Shown piece by piece: positions 13,487-22,129 of a DNA stretch of 33,725 bases. The notes under the pieces were generated by a model. The model worked only from the letters and a program-made list of their open reading frames with translations, did no database searches and was not told where the DNA came from. How positions within the stretch are numbered: the stretch's first letter is position 1; each line of letters opens with the position of its first letter. The DNA lies in contig JAJRWK010000038.1 of NCBI GenBank assembly GCA_024276795.1, forward strand, positions 1 through 33,725, in the 5' to 3' direction. A program made the position numbers and the translations under genes. This DNA is from an archaeon. Lineage in GTDB: Archaea > Asgardarchaeota > Heimdallarchaeia > Heimdallarchaeales > JAJRWK01.

Positions 13487-15603
13487 GTATTTTTCATGTT
13501 ACTAGGAATGATAACTCCACTGCTTAGGTGAGTTAGAAACAGATCATAAGTTGAATAGACGTATCTATGAGAAACTCGTTGCGGACTAACCTTTAAAGTG
13601 GAAGACTCACGAGGAGAAACAGAATGCAGTAGTTTCACTCTTCTGATAGAGTCTAAGAAAGGAGATATGATTAGATATTCTCCAATTCCAAACTGGGTAA
13701 TCTCATTGCTAAGCTCCTCTGAGACTCCAATCGACCGTGACAAATATGTAGGAGAACTGCTTAGTTGAAAAATGAATTTAGTTGAAGAATTCCCTCGTAT
13801 AAGGGAAGAAAAAGCATCAGGGTCTTGAGAGACCAAGATAGATCCCATGCCATGAGCACGCCCAAGAAGGAGAAGAGTATCTGCGGTAGTTAGGCTCTTG
13901 TTGTCAGAAGCATGAGAAAAGGTGAAAAGTGATTCCTCAAACACAAGAAGTTGTTTAAGCGTGGCCACTTTCCCATCATTAATGGCTTTTCTAAGAAGAA
14001 GTCGCAGTATTATTGTTGTCAGAAATTTATAGTCCCAAATCCCTCTCACACCTTTTGTTAACGGGGTCATGTCAAGGATAAGAATGCTTCTAGGGTGATG
14101 ATTAAGGTGCTCATAAACAGCGTTGCGCCCAATTTCTGAAGTGTTGAGAAGATTGAACACTGATTCGCTAAACAGTAATGCCAATCGATTTATTAGACCA
14201 TCATAGCTCATTCTCTCAGCAGACCCAAATTTATCAATAAGCGCAGATCGTTTTTCGTGAAGAATTGAAACAAAGGTCTTCAAAGAAGGCGAGGGAGAGC
14301 TAGACGTAACCATTATTGTTTCTCTAAGAATACGAATCATACTTGGCGACAAATCGCTTCCAGAATCTCGTAAGACTTCTTGAAATAAAGCAACAATACT
14401 CTCAGAATCATCGAATAGGATCTTGTCAAACAAGTTGATACGAAGGCCATCTTCACTGCCTAGTTCCAACACTGTCGGGCCGAAACTCGAAAGGAGTTCA
14501 GCGTATTCTCCTTTAGGATCAAAAATAATCACCGCGACATTTGCCTGCGAGACTTGCGGAATTAAGAAAGAAAGCAATGTAGATTTCCCCTTGCCTACTG
14601 AGCCTATTATTTGAGCATTATAGTTTAGAGCAGAAAGAGGAAGGTTGACAGCTTCGTTTGTCATCACGTCATGACCAAGACATATCAGTGGCTCGTCCCG
14701 ATTCTGAAAAACTTGCCTTGAATCGTGGTGAACAATAAGAGAAGAAGAATTAGGAGGCATTAATTTCTCTTCAAAAGAAGAAGTTTCATTTCCTAAAAGC
14801 AAGTCTTTTACTTTTCGCTTAGAAATAGCTTTTCGAGAGAAGTGTGCGAGAAAAGAGAAACGACTTCGTTCAGCGAAAACCAACCGAAGCCGATTCTTGA
14901 ATCGGACGTAGAACGAGATATAAGGCTTCCCTCTAGCATTAAGAACGTCAAGGGGATTCAACAGTGGATCAATTGCAGATAAATCAGGTACTCGTAGCGA
15001 AGAATTGAATATATTTTGAAATTCACAAAGGAGGTTTTGAGAAACTGTTGGTAAAAGGAAAATCTGATTCTTACCCATGTGAGTCAAGAAACTGATGATC
15101 TGTTGTCTTGAATTAATCATTATGTCCGTTCTAGGTTTTGGTAGAACAGCAAGAAGATAGTGAGAAGGATCTTGGTCGGGCAATCCAATGTGAATGAGGT
15201 TACCCCCTATCTCTTGTAAGAATGAAAAAAGCTTAGAAGACAGAGCTAGACCTCTCGTATTATTATCCCAGGAAGATTTTGCCCGAACTCCAAATATGAC
15301 CACTTCTCGATTAGTCCGACCTATCTGAAGCTTCCCGGTTTTATGCAAGACAATCTTATGTGAAAAAGGATTTGCAAAGAAAGACAAAAAGAAGATGCCA
15401 AAAAAACCTAAAACAAGGATTGTATAGAGGATAGAATGAGTGAGAGAAAAAGGAGGAAAGAGAAATCTTTTCATCCGACTTATAACGTCCAAATAAAAAG
15501 TGTGAAGGACAGGATAGAGGAAGAACCAAAAAGCCAAAACTAGCATTGCCAAGAACGTTGAATTTGCGTACATTAAGCGATTGCGAAGAGAAAATCGAGA
15601 CAT
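13465..15603 (-). CDS. Membrane-anchored HerA/VirB4-like P-loop ATPase
   Basis: The 712-aa protein begins with two hydrophobic helices (about residues 15-38 and 57-77), followed by a roughly 250-residue region without recognised motifs and a RecA/HerA-type ATPase domain: Walker A IIGSVGKGKSTL (about 332-343), FDPKGEY after the next strand, Walker B LLVFEESL (about 552) and a late SILVSQDPDAFSS strand/sensor segment. The arrangement (N-terminal TM pair plus hexameric pump-type ATPase) resembles VirD4/VirB4 and HerA/FtsK motors that move DNA or protein across membranes. The partner is unknown. The stop lies inside the T arm of tRNA-Glu on the other strand, so the last eight or so residues may have been acquired secondarily. 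A spaced small basic protein gene is divergent upstream. Confidence 0.8.
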   Translation of the reverse strand: MSRFSLRNRLMYANSTFLAMLVLAFWFFLYPVLHTFYLDVISRMKRFLFPPFSLTHSILYTILVLGFFGIFFLSFFANPFSHKIVLHKTGKLQIGRTNREVVIFGVRAKSSWDNNTRGLALSSKLFSFLQEIGGNLIHIGLPDQDPSHYLLAVLPKPRTDIMINSRQQIISFLTHMGKNQIFLLPTVSQNLLCEFQNIFNSSLRVPDLSAIDPLLNPLDVLNARGKPYISFYVRFKNRLRLVFAERSRFSFLAHFSRKAISKRKVKDLLLGNETSSFEEKLMPPNSSSLIVHHDSRQVFQNRDEPLICLGHDVMTNEAVNLPLSALNYNAQIIGSVGKGKSTLLSFLIPQVSQANVAVIIFDPKGEYAELLSSFGPTVLELGSEDGLRINLFDKILFDDSESIVALFQEVLRDSGSDLSPSMIRILRETIMVTSSSPSPSLKTFVSILHEKRSALIDKFGSAERMSYDGLINRLALLFSESVFNLLNTSEIGRNAVYEHLNHHPRSILILDMTPLTKGVRGIWDYKFLTTIILRLLLRKAINDGKVATLKQLLVFEESLFTFSHASDNKSLTTADTLLLLGRAHGMGSILVSQDPDAFSSLIRGNSSTKFIFQLSSSPTYLSRSIGVSEELSNEITQFGIGEYLIISPFLDSIRRVKLLHSVSPRESSTLKVSPQRVSHRYVYSTYDLFLTHLSSGVIIPSNMKNTGAPAGI

Positions 15604-15843
15604 CTCGGAAGGGATCTAACTAATTCTGTTGAAAAAGAACTGAATTCAGTCATAGCTCTTTTCTCCGCAAATTATGATATTTGGAGTAATGAGTGTTCCA
15701 AACCAGTGATTGTTATGGGGACATCCAGCCTTTGCACATAGGGATTAGATCTCAATAATACTACAGATAAGTAGATGAGATTCCAAAAAGATATTATCCA
15801 AATAATACATTAATTAAGAATACTATTCAAAGAATAATTATCG
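15604..15843. other. Divergent intergenic region with 12-bp palindrome
   Basis: A 240-nt AT-rich gap between divergent genes. It contains the perfect 12-bp palindrome ACTGAATTCAGT (15639-15650), about 40 nt upstream of the ATPase start and therefore well placed for a dimeric regulator. A TTAATTAA box (15810-15817) lies about 30 nt before the 68-aa ORF, consistent with a TATA element. No ORF is seen. Confidence 0.4.
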
Positions 15844-16050
15844 ATGTATATCCGTAGATTAGTAAAAAAATACAAGAATAAAGACGGAGAAATAGTTGAA
15901 AAAGTCTATTACTATAAATACAAGAGTGTTAGACGAGGAAAAAAAGTTGTAAGTGTTTACTTGGGAAAAGCTAACGAAGAGGAATTCTGGCATTACCAAA
16001 GAGAAGAAGGGAAGAAAAGAAAAGGCCCTTTGCAAACAATGAGAATGTAA
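15844..16050 (+). CDS. Small basic protein, transposase-N-terminus-like fold, function unknown
   Basis: The 68-aa Lys/Tyr-rich product (YIRRLVKKYKNKDGEIV...VYYYKYKSVRRGKKVVSVYLGK) resembles the short beta-rich N-terminal segment found in some IS4/IS1634-type transposases (the yyYLvESyR...yLGk pattern), but there is no catalytic domain downstream, so it is either a free-standing small nucleic-acid-binding protein or a domesticated fragment. High positive charge supports nucleic acid binding. A TATA-like TTAATTAA sits 30 nt upstream of the ATG, suggesting a leaderless message. The antisense 104-aa ORF over the same bases is Phe/Ser-rich shadow sequence. Confidence 0.6.
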   Translation: MYIRRLVKKYKNKDGEIVEKVYYYKYKSVRRGKKVVSVYLGKANEEEFWHYQREEGKKRKGPLQTMRM

Positions 16051-16245
16051 GACAGAAAAGAATATCGGAGACGAATAAGTAGGAGAACTCTCTCTATAAC
16101 GTTGAAAGATACATAAGCAATGCAATTCTTTTTTCAAGAAAGCAACATCCCATTCGCTGTTTTCTATCAGCAAGTCGCAAGATCCAGGATCAGCGTCTTT
16201 TATATTGAGAGAGGAAGGGAGGAGTGATTTCCGAAGGAGATAGAA

Positions 16246-17115
16246 ATGTCGTTATTGATATCAGATGAAAAGATTCAGCAGAAGAATCTTGATTTGGAAA
16301 AGGCCCAAGCAATAATCCTACCAATTTTGAAGCAAGAATCTGGCCTGGCAAAACATGTATGGAAAGAAATTACAAAATTAGCATCAACTGCCTTGAAGGA
16401 AGTCGGATTAGGGATTATTTCTCGCAAACTAGTTTGGTGGTACTATTCAAGGATAATGTTCAAACAGGCTAGAAGGGGAAAATCATTATTGGAAATAGAA
16501 AAAATCCTTCGAAGATTGACTAGACAGCACTTTAGGAAAGAGCGTGATAAAATACCAAACTTAGAGATCCGAGCAACTCGCTGTTTTCAAACGATCTGCA
16601 ATTATATTAAAGGAAAAGACATTCTAGATCTTGGAGCTGGAGACGGACTTTTGGGAGAAAAAATTGCAACACAATTGAAGAAAAGAGTCTTGCTTTTCGA
16701 CATTATAGATTATAATTATTCAAATCTACCGATGAACACCTACAATGAGGGGGAAGCGGTTCCAGTTCCATCAAATTCGGTAGATACAACGATCTTGTAT
16801 ACTGTTCTCCACCACGCTAGAAATCCACACTTCTTGCTGAAGGAAGCCGTTCGAGTCACGAAACATAGAATAATTATCATAGAGGGATACATAGACACAG
16901 TAAAGCATTATCACGTCAATGCGTTCTTTGACTGGTTTCTAAATCGAGTTATTAAGGATGAAGACGTGCCCGTGCCTCTTAACTACAATACTACTACAAA
17001 ATGGGATCACATTTTTCGATCAATGAGATTAAGAATTGTTGAAAAGAGGTATTTGGGGATCGATGAACCACTAGCTCCCGAATTCCATATACTTTATGTT
17101 CTTGATAAGCACTAA
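16246..17115 (+). CDS. Class I SAM-dependent methyltransferase
   Basis: The 289-aa protein has a helical, basic N-terminal part of about 120 residues followed by a Rossmann methyltransferase domain: motif I DILDLGAGDGLLGEKIA (about 125-141), an acidic end of strand 2 (LLFDIID), and the post-motif strand TTILYTVLHHARNPHFLLKEAVRV typical of UbiE/Methyltransf_11 enzymes. The substrate is unknown. GAAGGAGATAG is a strong Shine-Dalgarno 5 nt before the ATG, and TTTTATATT near 16198-16206 is a likely TATA box, so this gene appears to have a leadered transcript. Its stop overlaps the stop of the convergent 494-aa ORF by 3 nt. Confidence 0.88.
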   Translation: MSLLISDEKIQQKNLDLEKAQAIILPILKQESGLAKHVWKEITKLASTALKEVGLGIISRKLVWWYYSRIMFKQARRGKSLLEIEKILRRLTRQHFRKERDKIPNLEIRATRCFQTICNYIKGKDILDLGAGDGLLGEKIATQLKKRVLLFDIIDYNYSNLPMNTYNEGEAVPVPSNSVDTTILYTVLHHARNPHFLLKEAVRVTKHRIIIIEGYIDTVKHYHVNAFFDWFLNRVIKDEDVPVPLNYNTTTKWDHIFRSMRLRIVEKRYLGIDEPLAPEFHILYVLDKH

Positions 17116-18596
17116 ATGAAAGATACCCAATCCCCTCCTAAAACTTGTTCAATTAGGAAATTAACGGAAGAAACAGAGAGAGGGATAGATTCTGTTCGCA
17201 AAAGCCATAGCTCATCTATATTATCTGATTTTCGACAAAAATCACCCAAATACCGTGGTTTGGAAGGTAATAGATATCTGATCTGAGCGAATTTTTCCGA
17301 GCTTTTTCTAGGAGAGCGCGCTTTCTTGTTAATAGATACTACTAAGCGATCCAGTTGAAAAGTGTAATCACGGGACTGCAAAAGAGAATCAAGAACCCTC
17401 TGTACTTGATCGGGAAGAGCGGTTTCGGATTTTAAAATCTCAAACGATATAAGTTTTCCTTTTGAAGCTTTAAAACGGATAAACAGGTTTGGTGAAAACA
17501 GCTCTATAACATGACTATTTCCCCTAGCAGAGTACCCAAGGCGTTTTGCAGTTTCCATTACTATTCTCGAATTAATAGGGATACCAATTCTGCCAGACCA
17601 CCACGTATTCTTAATTCCCTTGGGAAAAGTACCCACGTCACAAGCAGAAGGCATTCTTTTTCCTCGAATATTTTGAAACGTGGTGATTGAGGAAACGTTG
17701 TTTCCAATACATCTAAGGTCTCTTAGGAATGTAGAAACTTTTGAGAAGCGATCCACATCTCTTGGATCGGTCCAGAGTCTAATTAGCCACAGATCTCTAG
17801 TTCTGGTAATGTCAACAATTGGGAAGCATTCTAAGAGCGCTTCAAATTTCTGAATTTCGGATGAGGGGATAGGGTCGGTTCTAACAAGAATTGGTCGGTT
17901 ATAAGAGCCAATTATTGTTGGTGGTGATACCCAAGGATATTCATAAATTACTTCGTTGTCAATCATTTGAGTCAGCTTTTCTGTCGCTTTTGCAGTTCTT
18001 CTTTGTATTGAACCCCAGATGGTTTCTACTCTCCCACCATGCATGATCACATGGTTTTCTTCCAAGAAGCGTTCTGAGATCACATCGAGAAGTTCCGCCC
18101 CTGCACGAAAATAATAATGTCGGGAGATCATTTCAGATGGGATTTTATGCAAAATCTTTGGACTCAAATAATAAGAGTAGGACTCATATTCAGAGAAATT
18201 TGCGCCAAATTCGAAAGCTTCAAGGGGATTGCGTAACAGAACTTCAACATAAACACAGTCTGAAATAGGATCTTGAAATGCAACGCCAAGAAAAGTCATG
18301 GAGGGGATACTTTCCTCCACAACTCTTGTCTCAAGAGCAGCTTCAAGAGAAATTCGGCGTAACTGAAGCAAACCGTGAAATAGTCCTAGAGTGCGATAAT
18401 GGGGGACAACATAGATGCGGGGAACGAAATAAGCATCAAACCTACGAATGATGTGAAGAGTCTGTTTGGAAGAAGTGAATTCTAAATCAATGGCAACTAA
18501 AGGGCGCAGGATATAGGAATGCAGTAGTTCAACTAACCTTTCTTTGGATCTTTTTGCTTGTTGACCAAGCGAGAGGAAAAATGTATCTAATAGCAC
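17112..18596 (-). CDS. Conserved-looking protein of unknown function (494 aa)
   Basis: I do not recognise this protein. It is soluble-looking, rich in aromatic and hydrophobic beta strands mixed with helices, without P-loop, metal cluster, signal peptide or TM helix that I can see. The C-terminal part, about residues 330-400 (GRIGIPINSRIVMETAKRLGYSARG), contains an alternating strand/helix unit and is followed by a basic stretch (NKKARSPRKSSEKFAQIRYLL). Its ATG lies inside the last codons of the 147-aa ORF (10-nt overlap), so the two are translationally coupled and probably interact. It shares 3 nt of stop codons with the methyltransferase on the other strand. Confidence 0.7.
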   Translation of the reverse strand: MLLDTFFLSLGQQAKRSKERLVELLHSYILRPLVAIDLEFTSSKQTLHIIRRFDAYFVPRIYVVPHYRTLGLFHGLLQLRRISLEAALETRVVEESIPSMTFLGVAFQDPISDCVYVEVLLRNPLEAFEFGANFSEYESYSYYLSPKILHKIPSEMISRHYYFRAGAELLDVISERFLEENHVIMHGGRVETIWGSIQRRTAKATEKLTQMIDNEVIYEYPWVSPPTIIGSYNRPILVRTDPIPSSEIQKFEALLECFPIVDITRTRDLWLIRLWTDPRDVDRFSKVSTFLRDLRCIGNNVSSITTFQNIRGKRMPSACDVGTFPKGIKNTWWSGRIGIPINSRIVMETAKRLGYSARGNSHVIELFSPNLFIRFKASKGKLISFEILKSETALPDQVQRVLDSLLQSRDYTFQLDRLVVSINKKARSPRKSSEKFAQIRYLLPSKPRYLGDFCRKSDNIDELWLLRTESIPLSVSSVNFLIEQVLGGDWVSFI

Positions 18597-19030
18597 ATCG
18601 AGTAGTTCAGAGGGGGTAGGAGCGTTTTGACTCTGAGAATCATCATTTCAGAGAAGTCGGGAGGCAATGTTACGAATCTTAATAGAGTGTTAAAGAGAAG
18701 AAGCTCCTCATCAGAAAGAGGAGTCCGGGTCTTGATAATAACCGCCTTCGAGTGAGCCTGTCGAATGACTCGAAGAAGTCCTGCGAAATAGGGATTAAAC
18801 CCGGGGGTAATAGAAGGATTCAAAAGAGCTTCGAGAAGAGCTTGCCTTAGCACATCAAACCAACTATGCGATTCATCAAATTGATTGAGAAAAACTAAAA
18901 CACTTTGAAAAAGTGTTTTTCTCCTCTCAAGAGGTATCCTTGCTTGAGCAAAAAGTTCATACAACCATTCTTGCACTTCACTCAGAGTCAAAAGCCCTTC
19001 CCAATAAGAGGATAGACGGTGTGAATCCAT
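18587..19030 (-). CDS. Unknown helical protein coupled to the 494-aa ORF
   Basis: This 147-aa, Leu-rich, mostly alpha-helical product (for example EVQEWLYELFAQARIPLERRKTLFQSVLVFLNQF) has no recognised motif. The gene overlaps the downstream 494-aa ORF by 10 nt, a strong sign of a two-gene operon. No clear TATA box was seen at the leaderless distance. It could be a small partner or adaptor of the larger protein. Confidence 0.65.
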   Translation of the reverse strand: MDSHRLSSYWEGLLTLSEVQEWLYELFAQARIPLERRKTLFQSVLVFLNQFDESHSWFDVLRQALLEALLNPSITPGFNPYFAGLLRVIRQAHSKAVIIKTRTPLSDEELLLFNTLLRFVTLPPDFSEMMILRVKTLLPPLNYSMCY

Positions 19031-19143
19031 TACTATGCACCGACAGGTAAAAAGAGAAAAGGTTCATTTTCCTTGATGAATAGAAAATAATAAAAAAGAT
19101 TCTCTGAAGGATGTAACGAATATTCGGTGAACCAAGGAGAAAG

Positions 19144-19428
19144 CTAATGTTTTATCTTGCGCTTTAGAAAGGAACCAATCATCCGAATGGTTTTTACGTA
19201 ATGACGCATATCGGGATAATCTCCTCGAAGGGTAAACAATAATTGATTAAGTAGATCGTCTAGATGTCTTACTTGTTGATCTGTGAGTTTTTTTTCCGAG
19301 GCCAACTGATAGATCATTAGATCCAATTTTTCCATAGTTGTCCTGAGGACGGACACATCAGCGTCAGAAGGCAAACTAAAGTTCACACAATAATCAATGA
19401 GAGCCTCGATTTCTCGCGATTGCATCAT
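19144..19428 (-). CDS. Small helical protein of unknown function
   Basis: An all-helical, charged protein (MEKLDLMIYQLASEKKLTDQQVRHLDDLLNQLL), ending in a basic tail. The ORF track begins at 19515, but a minus-strand TATTTAAAT box at about 19454-19462 lies too close to, or downstream of, the earlier Met codons. Met codons at 19428/19425 (about 94 aa) fit leaderless transcription best; the ATG at 19440 is an alternative. It lies 113 nt upstream of the 147/494-aa pair in the same direction and may be co-regulated. Confidence 0.5.
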   Translation of the reverse strand: MMQSREIEALIDYCVNFSLPSDADVSVLRTTMEKLDLMIYQLASEKKLTDQQVRHLDDLLNQLLFTLRGDYPDMRHYVKTIRMIGSFLKRKIKH

Positions 19429-19595
19429 GTCACTTTTCATTACTTGTGCGGAATTTAAATAGTTACGGAAACACCCAGTCTTTACTTTCCAAATTATCAT
19501 TGAACTCCAAAACAAATTTCCTTGGAAAGATTCCTAGTTAAATAAGTAGAAAGAGGCATGGATTAAGGAAAAACATGGGAGACTGTTTGGTTAAA

Positions 19596-20660
19596 TCAAA
19601 TGACCCCGGTTATTTCTGCAGCTTCCCGTGCCGCTTGTTCCGTCAGACCCGTGGAGCCTAAAATCGTGTATCTCTCCGGGCGAATACTATGAGCGATTAG
19701 TAATGCCTCAATAATTTTTTCCTCAGGAATGCCGGCCGCTCTTGCTGTCGTCGGCGCGCCAATTGTTTCAAGAGCGCTTCTGATGCGTTGCCAATTTCCT
19801 CCGTGGAGATACATCATGAGTATTGAGCCCAATGCGGTTTGTTCACCATGGAGCGCTGGTTTGTCGAGAATACGATCTAATGCATGTGAAAACAAATGTT
19901 CGGATCCGCTTGCAGGACGACTAGACCCTGCTAAACACATGGCAATGGAACTAGTGATCAATGCCTTGGTAATAATTTTCGCAGCAATAAGATCTCCTCT
20001 TGAAACCAATTTAGAATCACGGATAACGTGCTCGGCGGCCATATCTGCAAGTACTCTTGGATATTCACCAATCCTCTCTCCTTTCAGGCGATGCGCAAGT
20101 TCCCAATCCAAAACAGCGGTCTTATTAGCAATTGCATCTCCACTACCAGCAGCAAGGAATCTAAAAGGAGCATTTGAAATTATGTTTAGGTCAGCAATAA
20201 CAGCGATTGGTGGATTTGCTTCAAAGGATTTCTTCTTGTCTTTTTCCAACAAAGAGGCTCGCATACTAGCGATACCATCATGCGAAGCGTTTGTGGGAAT
20301 TGAGACAAATGGCAAATTTGCCTTCTTTGAACCTAATTTCGCCACGTCGATCACGCTCCCACCTCCTACGCCAAGTATGTGTGATGCTTTAATTTCGCTG
20401 GCAAGGGAGGATACGTTTTCAGACTCTTCAATTGTAGGTTGTCTGATACAGTAACTGTGTGAAGATATGCCCATATCTTGGAGTTGTTCTACGATTTCTT
20501 TTCCAGCGATATCCCAAGTAATATCATCATGGACGAGTACAATCGGGCAATCAGATTCATGAGCACCTAATTCAATTAAGGTTTCAGGAACTTGCCTTAT
20601 TAAATTGGGACCAACGGAAATGATACGCGGCAATCGTGTCTTGAGGATCTCGATACCCAC
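19596..20660 (-). CDS. egsA: sn-Glycerol-1-phosphate dehydrogenase
   Basis: This enzyme reduces dihydroxyacetone phosphate to sn-glycerol-1-phosphate, the backbone of archaeal ether lipids. The 354-aa protein shows the NAD(P)-binding GVGGGSVIDVAKLG, the PTNASHDGIAS block, GSGDAIANKTAV and the metal-binding segments SRPASGSEHLFSHALD and HGEQTALG expected of the iron/zinc-dependent family. The length is typical. The start is GTG; a TATA box 25 nt upstream supports it. No other lipid gene is adjacent. Confidence 0.97.
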   Translation of the reverse strand: MGIEILKTRLPRIISVGPNLIRQVPETLIELGAHESDCPIVLVHDDITWDIAGKEIVEQLQDMGISSHSYCIRQPTIEESENVSSLASEIKASHILGVGGGSVIDVAKLGSKKANLPFVSIPTNASHDGIASMRASLLEKDKKKSFEANPPIAVIADLNIISNAPFRFLAAGSGDAIANKTAVLDWELAHRLKGERIGEYPRVLADMAAEHVIRDSKLVSRGDLIAAKIITKALITSSIAMCLAGSSRPASGSEHLFSHALDRILDKPALHGEQTALGSILMMYLHGGNWQRIRSALETIGAPTTARAAGIPEEKIIEALLIAHSIRPERYTILGSTGLTEQAAREAAEITGVI

Positions 20661-20681
20661 AATTCTGTCTTAACTCCGCAG

Positions 20682-20689
20682 AATATAAG
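20682..20689 (-). promoter_or_regulatory. TATA box of egsA
   Basis: CTTATATTC on the minus strand is centred about 25 nt before the GTG at 20660, predicting a leaderless mRNA and fixing GTG as the start. Confidence 0.5.
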
Positions 20690-20761
20690 AGTGATTCTAC
20701 TTTTCGATTGACTGACCAGGGATAGGGGAAGGGAGAGCAAAAGGGTAGGGGAATAAATTTA

Positions 20762-22075
20762 CTATGTTGCAATAAGGGAAACATCTAATTTCTTTTCAGA
20801 GGTTGATAACTCTGATTCCTCGTCTTGTTTGTGTCCCTTAATATTATGATACCGCCACTTGAAAGCGAGAGGGAGAACAAAAAACCAAACCAATATTGTG
20901 TTGGTGTAAAAATACCATTTGAAACCTGAAAAGTCAATAATTCGTGCGAAACTGAGCTCATATGAGAAAACAAATATGGAGCCAATAAGACTAATTAGAG
21001 AAATTGTTGTTGCTCTTATATTTGCTTCTATATGCTGATTAATATGTGAGAAGAAAAAGGGGAGGAGAAGACCATAGATCGCTGAAACAGCAAAATATGC
21101 AACTATAACTATTTCTTTTGCCTCGATAGCCATGAGAAGATATGATAGTCCTAGAAGAGCGATTAAAGGGAAAATTATCGTTTCTCGCTTAGGAGAAATA
21201 ATTTTTGCTGAAAAAGAGTTTCCTACTCCAGTTATTGCGGATTTCAATCCGTAGATAAGACCAACAATTGCAATTCCAACTCCAACGGATCGAAGATATG
21301 CTTGCATGAATAGTAACATACTACCGGCGATCATTGACATTAGAATAATAATTGAACTAACCAGCATAATCGGAGGCGTTCTAAGAGTAAAAAGCGCATC
21401 GCTAAGCTGTGGATTTGGTCTTGTCTTACCGATCTTTGAGCTGTCTAAAGGGTGTTCAGGAATAGTAAACAACCAGAGTGCAGCACTCATATAAATTGTA
21501 AAGGCAACGAAGAAAGCCACTCGAAATGACGTATTTTCTGCAATTATTCCTCCAAGTATTTGACCTAGAGCAATTGCAAAAAGCCCAATTGTTCCAAAGA
21601 AACCGACAAATTGCTGAAATCGATACCGAATTTGTGTAGAAGGAATGCCGGAAACTTGCCCCAGATAATTGAGTTCATCATAAATCCAAGCTTCTTCAGC
21701 GCCAGATCTCATAGTAATCCCTATTCCCCAAACAAAGAAAATCAGTAAAAACTGCCAAAACTGTCTTGCAAAAAGAAAAGAGAGAATAACCGCCGCTTGA
21801 ATGAGATAGCAGATAATAACTGAAAGCTTCCTTCCAAACCAATCAGCAACAAAACCAGTCGGGACTTCAAACAAGAGTATTGCACCAAACAAGGCAACAT
21901 CGAAAACAGCGATTTGCCCTAGACTAAAACCTTTCGAAAGCATGAACAAGATCCAGATTCCGGCAACAATGTGAAACTTACTTAGAAGAAAATGAAGCCC
22001 AAATTTCAGCTTCAAAGATCTAAGAACCATAATTGAGACTTCCCTATTCTCAAAAGAGTTTTCGACTCTTTCCAT
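20762..22075 (-). CDS. Major facilitator superfamily transporter
   Basis: A 12-TM-like permease with the MFS motif A in the loop after TM2 (GFVADWFGRKLS) and hydrophobic segments throughout; the C-terminus is a short hydrophilic tail (KGHKQDEESELSTSEKK). The substrate cannot be inferred; it resembles drug or sugar exporter-type MFS proteins. The track starts at 22129, but a TTTAAGTA box at 22098-22105 on the minus strand is centred 26 nt before the ATG at 22075, so I prefer that start (437 aa). It is transcribed toward egsA, 101 nt away, with its own promoter on each side. Confidence 0.9.
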   Translation of the reverse strand: MERVENSFENREVSIMVLRSLKLKFGLHFLLSKFHIVAGIWILFMLSKGFSLGQIAVFDVALFGAILLFEVPTGFVADWFGRKLSVIICYLIQAAVILSFLFARQFWQFLLIFFVWGIGITMRSGAEEAWIYDELNYLGQVSGIPSTQIRYRFQQFVGFFGTIGLFAIALGQILGGIIAENTSFRVAFFVAFTIYMSAALWLFTIPEHPLDSSKIGKTRPNPQLSDALFTLRTPPIMLVSSIIILMSMIAGSMLLFMQAYLRSVGVGIAIVGLIYGLKSAITGVGNSFSAKIISPKRETIIFPLIALLGLSYLLMAIEAKEIVIVAYFAVSAIYGLLLPFFFSHINQHIEANIRATTISLISLIGSIFVFSYELSFARIIDFSGFKWYFYTNTILVWFFVLPLAFKWRYHNIKGHKQDEESELSTSEKKLDVSLIAT

Positions 22076-22129
22076 ATTATGAAGTTCCCCAACTAAGTAC
22101 TTAAACAACTTAAGCCTTAATTGTGGCAT

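Noticed and set aside
15859-16173. 104-aa minus-strand ORF over the 68-aa gene
   Set aside because: Phe/Ser-rich shadow; the plus-strand product is a coherent basic protein with a TATA box and start.
19729-20454. 241-aa plus-strand ORF
   Set aside because: It lies entirely antisense to egsA, whose conserved motifs prove the minus strand is coding; the product is compositionally odd.
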